From NCBI GenBank assembly GCA_031363085.1, contig JANLTU010000203.1, positions 1-64,000 of the forward strand: a stretch of 64,000 nt of DNA, read 5' to 3'. Under the pieces are notes generated by a model, which was not told the DNA's origin, made no database searches, and saw nothing but the letters and a program-made list of their open reading frames with translations. The stretch is from UBA6921 sp031363085. Its GTDB lineage: Bacteria; Pseudomonadota; Gammaproteobacteria; SG8-11. Every line of letters starts with the position of its first letter. Within the stretch, counting starts at the first letter, position 1. The position numbers and the translations under genes are program-made. Shown piece after piece: positions 45,472 to 52,392 of the stretch.

Positions 45472-45902
45472 CTGCGCTAAGTCTAATCAAGAAAATAGCG
45501 GGCCACGAAGCACGGCTGGCTACGATAAAGGCGGAAATTGTCGCGCAATTCGGCACAAACCCGCCCGACAATATCGCGTGGCGAATCAACAAAATTGAAC
45601 TGGCGATGCCGCGCAAGGTGGAGCGAGCAGTTAGCGAACAAATACGACTGTTAATCACCGAGGTTGAAACGCTTTTGCTGTTTGCCGACGCCGTGCGCGG
45701 TGGGCAGTCGAGATCCGGGGCAAGTGCTGGCGGCAAACTTAGGCGCGACTCCAAACGCAAAACGGCGGGTCTTGACGACCGGGATGCGAAAATAGTTAAA
45801 CAGCGTGGAAATGGCGAACTGCTGAAGACAATCGCAGCTCGACACGGAATCTGTTCACGCACGGTCAGTGCCATATTGAAGAAACAAAAAACGGAAGTGT
45901 AG
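45468..45902 (+). CDS. Unknown protein with C-terminal helix-turn-helix
   Basis: A protein of 144 residues whose start overlaps the integrase stop (ATGA). The N-terminal two-thirds is helical and polar with no recognised domain. The C-terminal GNGELLKTIAARHGICSRTVSAILKK is a resolvase-like helix-turn-helix. A DNA-binding role in control or recombination of the element is plausible. Position between int and alpA fits an accessory recombination or regulatory factor. Confidence 0.6.
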   Translation: MTALSLIKKIAGHEARLATIKAEIVAQFGTNPPDNIAWRINKIELAMPRKVERAVSEQIRLLITEVETLLLFADAVRGGQSRSGASAGGKLRRDSKRKTAGLDDRDAKIVKQRGNGELLKTIAARHGICSRTVSAILKKQKTEV

Positions 45903-45961
45903 GGGGCACGCTTCTGTCGCTTCGGTTTCAACTGTGCGCCTAAACAACAAAGGTGCTCAGC

Positions 45962-46162
45962 GTGACACATACTACACAAGCGTTTTACCGGCCAGCCGAT
46001 GCTGCGCTGTATCTCGGAATGGGGCGTACGAAGTTACACGACCTCAGCGAATCAGATCCCACATTCCCGCGAAAAATTCGCATCTCTTCTCGTTGCGTAG
46101 GTTGGCGCAAAGCCGACCTTGACTTATGGCTTGATGCCAAAGCGCGGGCGGTGGCGGCATGA
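45962..46162 (+). CDS. alpA: AlpA-family excisionase/transcriptional activator
   Basis: A MerR-like winged-helix protein of 66 residues from GTG 45962, with AAAGG upstream. It shows the family pattern: FYRPADAALYLGMGRTKLHDL (helix-turn-helix), DPTFPRKIRI and VGWRKADLDLWLDAKA. Related AlpA proteins activate excision or helicase/terminase genes in P4-like islands and satellites. Another GTG at 45953 is in frame. Confidence 0.8.
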   Translation: MTHTTQAFYRPADAALYLGMGRTKLHDLSESDPTFPRKIRISSRCVGWRKADLDLWLDAKARAVAA

Positions 46163-46170
46163 TCTATAAA

Positions 46171-46326
46171 ATGAAAACCCCCGGACCGGAGGGCGGTTTC
46201 GGGGGCGGAACCAAATCAACAGCAAGCGCCCAAATACTACATTTTCCCCTGAAAAATCGCAAGCCGTGTTGTCGTGCACCGTGCTACCAATTCCGGCTCG
46301 AAGCGCATCGGAGGGCCAGCCGATGA
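46171..46326 (+). CDS. Small unknown ORF
   Basis: A 51-codon frame from ATG 46171 whose stop overlaps the next start (ATGA). It is rich in Gly and Pro at the start and Arg/Cys at the end. No ribosome-binding site is clear. A GC-rich imperfect hairpin (CCCCGG ... CGGGGG) lies at its beginning. Retained because of the tight junction, with low confidence. Confidence 0.3.
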   Translation: MKTPGPEGGFGGGTKSTASAQILHFPLKNRKPCCRAPCYQFRLEAHRRASR

Positions 46327-46526
46327 CACTCGCCACCGTAAAAATGGAATTTTTCTGGCATCTGATCGCGTCGACGAATCGGGAAATTATTCTATATCTG
46401 TCGGGCCTTCCGCGTGTTCAATGGATCGACATTGTCCACTGTGAATGGCAACACCTGCGCCCGCATATCCAAGACGCAATTCTTGGTGTGCTGAAATCGT
46501 GTTCACAGCGGGAGGCTCAAATATGA
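46323..46526 (+). CDS. Small unknown protein before the helicase
   Basis: A protein of 67 residues from ATG 46323, with GGAGG seven bases upstream. It has a mixed hydrophobic/aromatic composition (MEFFWHLIASTNREIILYLSGLP) and no recognised motif. Its TGA overlaps the ATG of the RepA-like gene (ATGA), so it is probably translationally coupled to replication. Confidence 0.5.
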   Translation: MTLATVKMEFFWHLIASTNREIILYLSGLPRVQWIDIVHCEWQHLRPHIQDAILGVLKSCSQREAQI

Positions 46527-47638
46527 GAGCCACCGACTTTGCACATCACGACACGTACGGCCTGACGGCATCGGAGCTGCTGGCACTGGACGCGCCACCA
46601 GAAACAGGCTTTCGGCTCATTCGTGCGGGCGACTTAAAGCTAAGCGCGCCGGACTGGATCATCCGCAACGTAATTGAGCGCGACACGCTGGCCGTCGTGT
46701 TTGGCGACTTTGCGGCCTGTAAGTCGTTTTTCGCCTTTGATATCGGGTTCAGCATCGCGACCGGAACGGCGTTTCATGGCGCAACTGTCAAGCAAGGGCC
46801 GGTTATTTACATCGCGGGCGAAGGGCATGGCGGACTTGCGCGAAGACGTACTGCATGGGCCATTGCGCATGGCGTGAACGTGGACGATGCGCCGTTGTAT
46901 TTCAGTACCACGGCAATGTCGATGCTTGACCCTTCAAGTCTTGAAGATGTCATCGAAAAAATATCAGTAATCGCAAGCGAACACGGCAATCCGCTAATCG
47001 TCATCATTGACACCGTGGCTCGCAACTTTGGGGCAGGCGACGAAAACAGTACGGGCGACATGACGCGATTCATTGCAGGCTGTGACCGCATACGCACGCG
47101 CTACGGCTGCGCTGTGATGTTAGTGCACCACACGGGGCATGGTGACAAGACGCGAGGCCGTGGGTCAATTGTGCTGCCCGCCAGCGTTGAAACTGCGATC
47201 CGTTTGGATAAAGACGACACCGGCACTATTCGCGCTGAGTTTACGAAAATGAAAGATGGCGCACTACCCGAGCCGAGGGCGTTTAAGTTTCGCGTGGTGG
47301 AGCTGCCAATCGTGGACGACGAGGGCCTGCCGATCACGTCCGGCGTGCTGGTTCGCACAGACTACGAAGCGCCGAAAGCCTTGGGCAAAAAAGGCAGCGG
47401 CAAATGGCAAACCGTGGCGCTGCGTTGTTTGGACGAAGTGACGAAGAGCCACTGCGAAACGAAACAGGCCGGAGGATATGACGGGGACACCGCACGCGTG
47501 ACCGTGGATGACTGGCTCCAAGCGTGCGTTGACGCTGACATGCCGAAACGTAGTTTTTATAAGGTTCGCGATTCTTTACTGATTCTTTGCAAAGTGAAAA
47601 TCGAGCACGGCTTCGTCACCATGGGCGAAAACCACTAA
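46523..47638 (+). CDS. RepA-like AAA helicase (replication protein)
   Basis: RecA-fold ATPase of 371 residues similar to the RSF1010 RepA/phage AAA_25 type. Motifs: DTLAVVFGDFAACKSFFAFDIGFSIATG (Walker A position), VIYIAGEGHGGLARR, LIVIIDTVARNFGAGDEN (Walker B), AVMLVHHTGHGD and RGRGSIVLPASVE. The A loop reads GDFAACKS, where the glycine before Lys is Cys, so nucleotide binding may be altered. A C-terminal winged-helix-like part follows. An iteron-like repeat array lies 30 bp downstream, which suggests an autonomous replication stage. GGGAGG precedes the ATG. Confidence 0.8.
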   Translation: MRATDFAHHDTYGLTASELLALDAPPETGFRLIRAGDLKLSAPDWIIRNVIERDTLAVVFGDFAACKSFFAFDIGFSIATGTAFHGATVKQGPVIYIAGEGHGGLARRRTAWAIAHGVNVDDAPLYFSTTAMSMLDPSSLEDVIEKISVIASEHGNPLIVIIDTVARNFGAGDENSTGDMTRFIAGCDRIRTRYGCAVMLVHHTGHGDKTRGRGSIVLPASVETAIRLDKDDTGTIRAEFTKMKDGALPEPRAFKFRVVELPIVDDEGLPITSGVLVRTDYEAPKALGKKGSGKWQTVALRCLDEVTKSHCETKQAGGYDGDTARVTVDDWLQACVDADMPKRSFYKVRDSLLILCKVKIEHGFVTMGENH

Positions 47639-47667
47639 GCCATGCGTAATGTGCCCCGCCACCATTT

Positions 47668-47792
47668 TGTGCCCTTTTGTGCCCTTCTATAGAGAAAGGG
47701 CACAAAGGGCACACATGGAAGAGGTGAAAAGGGCGTAAACAGACACAAAGGGCGCACCAAAGGGCACAGCAAAGGGCACAGAAAAGGGCACA
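47668..47792. repeat. Iteron-like repeat array, candidate replication origin
   Basis: The 10-mer AAAGGGCACA occurs at 47695, 47704, 47759, 47771 and 47783, with variants AAAGGGCGTA (47728) and AAAGGGCGCA (47747), plus two inverted TGTGCCCTT copies at 47668 and 47678. The last four direct copies are spaced exactly 12 bp apart. The region to 48002 is AT-rich and has TTATCTAC (47889), close to a DnaA box. No gene fits 47639-48002. Confidence 0.7.
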
Positions 47793-47922
47793 AGTTGCAG
47801 GTTTGGGATTGGAGAATATGCGCAAACCCTTATGAACCATGGACAACTGCCTTAGAGTAGCAGGTAAAATATCGTTTAACATGGCGTGTTATCTACTTAA
47901 TAAGGTATTGATAATGTTTATT

Positions 47923-47942
47923 AGTGGCCAATCAGTGGCCAA
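47923..47942 (-). promoter_or_regulatory. Bipartite motif, copy 2 (inverted)
   Basis: AGTGGCCAATCAGTGGCCAA is the reverse complement of the 44089/51827 motif. It lies about 60 bp upstream of the terS start and at the right flank of the iteron region, so it could be a control site for packaging genes or replication. Confidence 0.5.
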
Positions 47943-48002
47943 CTGCGTACAATTGAGCTATGATTGACATTAAGTTAACGGGTTTAAATGCAGGGGTTTG
48001 GT

Positions 48003-48422
48003 ATGGGTAGGCCGTTTGAAAAGTTCCCGCCCGGCGCACGCGCTCACCTTGAGTCGATGGCCTGCAATGGCCTGCTTTCTGAATCCACCGCTGCTACCAG
48101 TTTAGGAATGCCACTGGCGCAATTCCGGCAAGTAGTCCGCGATCACGCACCGTCACGTTTGGTGTGGGACAACGCGTTAGCAATCGAGCGCGACCAACTT
48201 CTGAAAGCCCTGTACGACAAGGCCGTGCAAGGCGACGTGAACGCGGCAAAGATTCTACTGGCCACACGCCACGGCATGAGCGAGAAGTCGCCTGTAGGGG
48301 CACAGGAGCGCGTCCAGATAGTGTTCCACTTGCCTGCCTCACTGAGTCCTGCCGACTACGCAAAACAGTTACAGCCTACCGTCCAGCAAATCGGCCACGA
48401 CGATGAGCCAGACGCAGCTTAA
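48003..48422 (+). CDS. terS: Probable terminase small subunit
   Basis: A protein of 139 residues from ATG 48003 (AGGGG upstream; an in-frame ATG at 47988 lacks a site). The N-terminal half is a helix-turn-helix-like segment (MACNGLLSESTAATSLGMPLAQFRQVVRDH), followed by a helical part (LLKALYDKAVQGDVNAAKILLATRHGMSEK), the usual TerS plan of DNA binding plus oligomerisation. It overlaps the terL gene by 20 bp. In satellites TerS redirects helper-phage packaging to the element. Confidence 0.65.
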   Translation: MGRPFEKFPPGARAHLESMACNGLLSESTAATSLGMPLAQFRQVVRDHAPSRLVWDNALAIERDQLLKALYDKAVQGDVNAAKILLATRHGMSEKSPVGAQERVQIVFHLPASLSPADYAKQLQPTVQQIGHDDEPDAA

Positions 48423-49818
48423 GGCCGATCAGCTAAGCCCTTGGCAAAGCCGAGCAATGGGCGTGCCTGAGACTTTCGATCTATTTCTCGGTGGTGGCAA
48501 AGGTGGCGGGAAATCACGACTGTTAGCTGCGATGTTCTTGCGCCATACAGAACAGTATGGTTCTCGCGCGCGTTGCCTTGTGATTCGCAGATCGTTCCCG
48601 GGCCTGACTGATATGGAATCAGAGTTGCGGCAGTATTTCCATGAAGTGTTCGGAGATGATCACTACAACGGGCAGAAACATTTGTTCAGTCTGCCAAACG
48701 GCGGCACCGTCCAGCTTGATCAGCTTGAGGGTGAGCCGGATAAGCTGAAATTCGCCGGTAAATCTTACACACATATCGCCGTCGATGAGGTTGGACAATA
48801 CCCGAACCCTACCCTAGTTGACGGGCTTCGCGCATCGTTGAGAGCACCATCAGGAGTTCCTACAAGGGTTATTTTGCTGGGAAATCCTGGTGGTGTTGGT
48901 CATAGCTGGGCAGCGAAAAGGCATGCGTTACAGCAATCATGGGTGCCCTACACCGAGCCTGCTACCGGCGCGCAGTTCGTCACGATTGCATCAACCTTTC
49001 GCGACAACATTTTCATCGACAGGGAAAAGTACGCAGCTAACCTTCGCGCCGCATGCAGCAACGATCCCGAGCTAGCCGCAGCTTGGCTTGACGGCGACTG
49101 GACTGTTATTCGTGGCTCGTACTTCGCATCCGTGCTGGATGAGTACCGCAACATGTTTGAGCCGTGGCCGCACCTGCCCGATTCACTTGACTGTCCTCCC
49201 GGACACTTTCGCATTGGTCGCGATCCCGAGTGGCGCATATTCCTGTCGCACGATTGGGGGATGAGCGCACAAAGCTTGACATTTTTATGTGTCGAGTCGC
49301 CCGGCGCTGAAGTTTTCGGCAAATTCTATCCGCGTGGCTCCATTCTGTTGCTGGATGAGCTGACCACTGCCGACAGTAACGACCCTACTAGGGGCCTTGG
49401 CTTGACAGTGCCAGAAGTTGCGGCACGGATTAAATCAATGTGTGACCAGTGGGGCGTGGCTCCCGAAGGCGTCGCCGACGATGCCATATTCAGCAAAACC
49501 GGAGCTGAAGCCGGATCAATTGCCGACGAATTCAGACGTGCTGGCGTCATATTCACTCGCGCTCGCAAAGGATCCCGCGTTGCAGGATGGTAACTAATGC
49601 GCCGTATGCTTGCCGACGCTGGAAAACCTGGCGTGCCCGGACTCTACATTGCCCGCAATTGCAGATATTTCTGGCAAACTGTGCCAAGCCTGCCCCGCGA
49701 TCCACGTCGCGCTGAAGACGTTGATTCCGGCGCTGCCGATCACGGGGCCGATGCTTGCCGATACGCGTTAAATCACGATGAGCCGGTATTTTTCACGGGG
49801 ATCGGGAGCTCATGTTAG
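48403..49818 (+). pseudogene. terL: Terminase large subunit interrupted by an in-frame stop
   Basis: The first 396 codons encode the packaging ATPase, with Walker A LGGGKGGGKSRLL near residue 30 and Walker B HIAVDEVGQ near 128. The start of the RuvC-like nuclease follows (FLSHDWGMSAQS; GVADDAIF). A TAA at 49591-49593 stops translation just after RVAGW. The same frame continues without another stop to 49818 with terminase-like sequence (MLADAGKPGVPGLYIARNC; DHGADACRYA), including the last nuclease Asp. A single G-to-T change (GAA to TAA) explains it. Either the gene is dead, readthrough occurs, or an ATPase-only product is made. Confidence 0.85.
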
Positions 49819-49875
49819 CGTTATCGAAGTGACAGTTGTCGACATTAAAACAACACCAACCAGCGAGGATTTAAA

Positions 49876-49926
49876 ATGAGCATCAAAAATAATGTCAAGC
49901 ACGCACATCACTACGCCGAGGGTTAA
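49876..49926 (+). CDS. Possible 16-codon leader peptide
   Basis: MSIKNNVKHAHHYAEG, preceded by GAGGA and ending 3 bp before the next ATG; its last codons supply the GAGGG ribosome-binding site of that gene. It could be a translational leader. Too short to judge by composition. Confidence 0.3.
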   Translation: MSIKNNVKHAHHYAEG

Positions 49927-49929
49927 AAA

Positions 49930-50646
49930 ATGAGCGACACAACATTTTCAAAAGTGCACATCGATCACGCCCCAAAAACAGGCTTGATAAAAACGATGCT
50001 GGAACGCGCCCGTGAGCACTACCCGAGCCCAAAACTGGTTCGTTTACACCTTAGCCTCGAAAGCGCCGGCAACGCGGTGCGGGCCTTCGAGCAGCTCGCC
50101 GCGAATCGCAGCCCGACCACGACGCCCGAGGCACACGCGCTGAAGGTTTCGGCGGCGTCCCAAAAGTTGGCCGACGCTGCCCTGCGCCTTGAGGCTGAGA
50201 TTTTCACCGAGCACGCGCGACTACGCGCAAACTTCGACAGTGAGATCCGCTCCAAGGCGAAACTGGAGCCCTTGGCGAGTGGCGTGGAGATTAGACAGGC
50301 GATGCGCCAAATGTCCGAAAAGGATCGCATGACCGCTGTTTCCAAAGCATTCAAGGATGGCGATCATGAGGTGCTGAGCGCGTTGATAAACGGCAACTTG
50401 ATCACAACGTCAATACATGACTCCTTGAGAAAAGATTACACCGAGCAATTTGAGATTCGAATGGCGCCCGAGCTGGTAACCGAACGGGCGCAGCTTGACG
50501 GATTGCTCCAGGACAGCTCGCACCCGTTGCGGCAGGCGCGCCAAGTTGCGAAAGACTCGACGGACCTAAAATACATTTCTGAAATTCAAAAAGCAGCCGA
50601 TGCCGCTTCGAAAATAGAGTCTGACTTTGAAGCGAGCATTTCATGA
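49930..50646 (+). CDS. Unknown helical protein of the element
   Basis: A protein of 238 residues, strongly helical and rich in Ala, Lys and Glu (HALKVSAASQKLADAALRLEAEIFTEHARLRANFD), with no signal peptide or membrane segment. It occupies the place right after terL where phages normally have a portal protein, but it lacks portal-like sequence. A scaffold, head-modifying or packaging accessory role would suit a satellite, yet no family is recognised. A small gene follows with a 4-bp overlap. Confidence 0.6.
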   Translation: MSDTTFSKVHIDHAPKTGLIKTMLERAREHYPSPKLVRLHLSLESAGNAVRAFEQLAANRSPTTTPEAHALKVSAASQKLADAALRLEAEIFTEHARLRANFDSEIRSKAKLEPLASGVEIRQAMRQMSEKDRMTAVSKAFKDGDHEVLSALINGNLITTSIHDSLRKDYTEQFEIRMAPELVTERAQLDGLLQDSSHPLRQARQVAKDSTDLKYISEIQKAADAASKIESDFEASIS

Positions 50647-50783
50647 AACACAAACGTGTCACAACAATCCCCGGTCCGGGCGGCCAAGCGCAAGGCAAGC
50701 CGCCTACGTCATCGCTTAGTCAAGCGGCCAAGCGCCTTGTGCGCTTAGGGGGTTTGCCGGAACCTAAGCCATTTGATCCTTGA
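50643..50783 (+). CDS. Small basic unknown protein
   Basis: A protein of 46 residues starting at an ATGA overlap with the preceding stop. Basic and proline/glycine-rich (MKHKRVTTIPGPGGQAQGKP ... LVRLGGLPEPKPFDP). A rho-independent terminator follows 25 bp after the stop, which supports it as the last gene of the rightward transcript. Confidence 0.5.
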   Translation: MKHKRVTTIPGPGGQAQGKPPTSSLSQAAKRLVRLGGLPEPKPFDP

Positions 50784-50807
50784 ATAGTTTCCTCGTAGGT
50801 TGGTCTT

Positions 50808-50839
50808 GCCGCGCTCGAAAGGGTGCGGCCTTTATTTTT
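50808..50839 (+). terminator. Rho-independent terminator of the element's rightward operon
   Basis: GCCGC/GCGGC stem (alternatively AAAGG/CCTTT) followed by ATTTTT. It lies between convergent genes and slightly overlaps the 3' end of the acetyltransferase gene. Confidence 0.65.
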
Positions 50840-51380
50840 GGGTAGAGGGTAAAACCGCCGTCAACTTGTGAAGGTCAACGAACATGATCGGATGTTTGTT
50901 TTTCTCTTCCGACTCAAGCATCGTGAAGCCGCACTTCTTATAGAAACTAACCGCGCTGTGCTTTGCGTCCGTAACCAAGAAACGACACCCAGCGTGGGGC
51001 ATGATGTTTTCGACAACGTGACGAATACACCAGTCCATCACGGTGCGACCGTAACCGCCACGCTGTAAATCGTTGTGGACCGCCAAACGTGCGATCTTGA
51101 TCGCGGGGAACGTGGTGTATTTGTTCGCGTCACCGCAATCGTCCAGCCGTGTACTGGCTTCGTTTTTTATCTCACTGCAAACGAGGGTGAGATACCCTTG
51201 AACTCGCGAGTCATCCGGTGAGTCAACGAGTACGAATGTTTTTGCGACGTTCTTGCGATGGTAGTCCTTCGCCTGTTTCTTGAGGAAAGACTTAAGCGGC
51301 TGGGCTTCTGGGGTTCCGAGGGAAAACTTGCCGGTATCGTCGCCGGGTCTTATCGGTCTGAGAAAGAATGCGTCGGGCAA
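50832..51380 (-). CDS. GNAT acetyltransferase, putative toxin of a toxin-antitoxin-like pair
   Basis: A protein of 182 residues, GNAT fold: FVLVDSPDDSRVQGYLTLV, IKIARLAVHNDLQRGGYGRTVMDWC (acetyl-CoA loop Q/R-x-x-G-x-G/A, here QRGGYG) and HSAVSFYKKCGFTML. The layout is that of TacT/AtaT-like toxins, which acetylate charged tRNAs, but it is not close enough by eye to claim that target. The only start in frame after a stop is TTG 51380. A 60-residue gene ends 27 bp upstream on the same strand, so the two form an operon. Typical cargo for stabilising a mobile element. Confidence 0.7.
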   Translation of the reverse strand: MPDAFFLRPIRPGDDTGKFSLGTPEAQPLKSFLKKQAKDYHRKNVAKTFVLVDSPDDSRVQGYLTLVCSEIKNEASTRLDDCGDANKYTTFPAIKIARLAVHNDLQRGGYGRTVMDWCIRHVVENIMPHAGCRFLVTDAKHSAVSFYKKCGFTMLESEEKNKHPIMFVDLHKLTAVLPSTQK

Positions 51381-51407
51381 TCTCTTGCGCCCCTGTTTTA
51401 TCCGCGA

Positions 51408-51590
51408 CTACTTCTTAGGCTTGATTGTGGCGTAACCCTTGCTGTTGAATTCATCTACAAGCGATTTTCCGCGCGCGTACGAATCCCGTGCGGCCTGCTT
51501 TGGGCGGCCATGTGTTACTTGGCGATCAAACGCTTTCGCGTCATTCCCGCTAATTGTGATTCCACCGAACACAGACGTCTTAACACTCAT
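51408..51590 (-). CDS. Small partner protein of the acetyltransferase (putative antitoxin)
   Basis: A protein of 60 residues: MSVKTSVFGGITISGNDAKAF at the start, a central RQVTHGRPKQAARDSYARGKSLV helix and a basic tail (TIKPKK). A purine-rich GCAGGGA sits before the ATG. It is not a ribbon-helix-helix DUF1778 antitoxin, the usual partner of GNAT toxins. If it neutralises the acetyltransferase, it would represent a different antitoxin type. Palindromes at 51617 and 51668 upstream could be operators. Confidence 0.6.
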   Translation of the reverse strand: MSVKTSVFGGITISGNDAKAFDRQVTHGRPKQAARDSYARGKSLVDEFNSKGYATIKPKK

Positions 51591-51870
51591 GACCGTTTCC
51601 CTGCTGCTTGTAGTTCTATGTCGGACAACATACCGCTAATGTTAGCGCGATTCCGAGACTCCCGCTATAGCGTACGCTACGATTCGTTCAATATGTTCCT
51701 GTGGATGGTGGGAAATATCGACGCGCCAAGTTGCTACTTGATCGGACTTTGACGCCGAACTGCTTGGCGATGGCGTGCGTGAATTTGCGGCGGGTGGTGC
51801 AGGGTGGCCACACGCCACCCCCATTTGGCTACAGATTGGCCACAAGCTTCGGTTCTTTGTGGCCAGACGT
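51591..51870. promoter_or_regulatory. Upstream region of the acetyltransferase pair and right end of the element
   Basis: No convincing gene. It contains TATGTcggacaACATA (51617-51632), 27 bp upstream of the 60-residue ORF start, and the perfect palindrome TAGCGTACGCTA (51668-51679). Both are operator candidates for autoregulation. The right third carries the third copy of the bipartite motif. Confidence 0.45.
51827..51844 (+). promoter_or_regulatory. Bipartite motif, copy 3
   Basis: GGCTACAGATTGGCCACA matches the copy near the integrase at 17 of 18 positions and has the same orientation, 78 bp inside the right attachment repeat. Placement near both ends fits arm-type integrase sites. Confidence 0.55.
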
Positions 51871-51904
51871 AAAAAAGCCACCCCCGATATGTTGGTAAGT
51901 GGCT
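51871..51904 (-). terminator. Rho-independent terminator downstream of tRNA-Val
   Basis: Read leftward: AGCCAC, a 17-nt loop, GTGGCT, then six T. Placed 18 bp past the tRNA 3' end, it should end tRNA-Val transcription. It lies inside the element, so the element supplies the terminator. Confidence 0.75.
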
Positions 51905-51921
51905 GATTTACTACTTCTTTT

Positions 51922-51966
51922 TGGTGGGCGATGCAGGGATTGAACCTGCGACCCCTGCCGTGTGAA
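51922..51966. repeat. Right attachment repeat (within tRNA-Val)
   Basis: 45 bp identical to 43948-43992, forming the 3' portion of the intact tRNA-Val gene. Integration therefore preserves the tRNA. Confidence 0.92.
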
Positions 51967-51996
51967 GGCAGTGCTCTCCCGCTGAGCTAATCGCCC
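51922..51996 (-). tRNA. tRNA-Val(CAC)
   Basis: 75 nt with encoded CCA. The acceptor stem GGCGAT/ATCGCC closes as 7 bp with its neighbours. The anticodon loop is TTCACAC (anticodon CAC, reads GUG) between CTGCC and GGCAG. The T arm is GCAGG-TTCAATC-CCTGC. It is the integration site of the adjacent element. Confidence 0.93.
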
Positions 51997-52024
51997 GTTT
52001 CGAAGGCGTGAATTCTAAGGGCAG

Positions 52025-52356
52025 GTGGTGCACAGGTCAAATATAAGTACCCGATATTACGCAGCGCCTTTAAAAAATCATCGGCAACTTTTCAGCCACG
52101 ATGATCGACGCCTGTTGCAGAAATTCCAGATGCAATGTTGGAGCCGTAAGGGCAACTGCTATGACAATGCGCCGATGGAAAGCTTCTGGGGCACACTCAA
52201 GAATGAACTTACGCATCGCCGACGTTACGAAACGCGCGCCCAGGTGGTACCGAGTACATCGAGTTTTTCTACAACCGTCAACGACGGCATTCGAAGCTCG
52301 GTTACTTGGCTCCAGCGGTGTCCGCACAGAAATGTCAACAACAGGCGGTTGCGTGA
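52025..52356 (+). pseudogene. IS3-family transposase (orfB) C-terminal remnant
   Basis: Sequence resembling the end of an IS3-type DDE transposase: MQCWSRKGNCYDNAPMESFWGTLKNEL in one frame, then a frameshift near 52240 into EYIEFFYNRQRRHSKLGYLAPAV. The upstream part (from the poorly preserved VHRS) is degraded and most of the gene is missing. The right end abuts the truncated hsdM, suggesting the insertion cut that gene. Confidence 0.8.
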
Positions 52357-52392
52357 TGGGTATGGCGTCCACTATTGACGACCGACCTCAGA

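Larger units (their letters stand above)
43948..51966. mobile_element. tRNA-Val integrative element, phage-satellite-like
   Basis: About 8.0 kb bounded by perfect 45-bp direct repeats that equal the 3' half of the adjacent tRNA-Val(CAC). The order is integrase, HTH protein, AlpA, two small ORFs, RepA-like helicase, iteron-like array, TerS, TerL with a premature stop, two or three unknown genes, then on the other strand a GNAT acetyltransferase with a 60-residue partner. There are no portal, capsid, tail, lysis or conjugation genes. The int-alpA-rep-ori-terS order recalls Gram-negative phage-inducible chromosomal islands. A shrunken prophage is the alternative. Confidence 0.85.

Noticed and set aside
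47668..47792. Possible CRISPR array
   Set aside because: Repeats are 10 bp with a 12-bp period and no unique spacers; no cas genes in the window.
47616..47882. 88-codon leftward ORF rich in Cys, Ala and Leu
   Set aside because: Its odd composition is simply the translation of the iteron-like repeats.
51258..51752. 164-codon rightward ORF
   Set aside because: Antisense to the acetyltransferase and its 60-residue partner and without recognisable motifs.
51642..51881. 79-codon leftward ORF near the right end of the element
   Set aside because: Covers palindromes and the bipartite motif, no ribosome-binding site or family resemblance.
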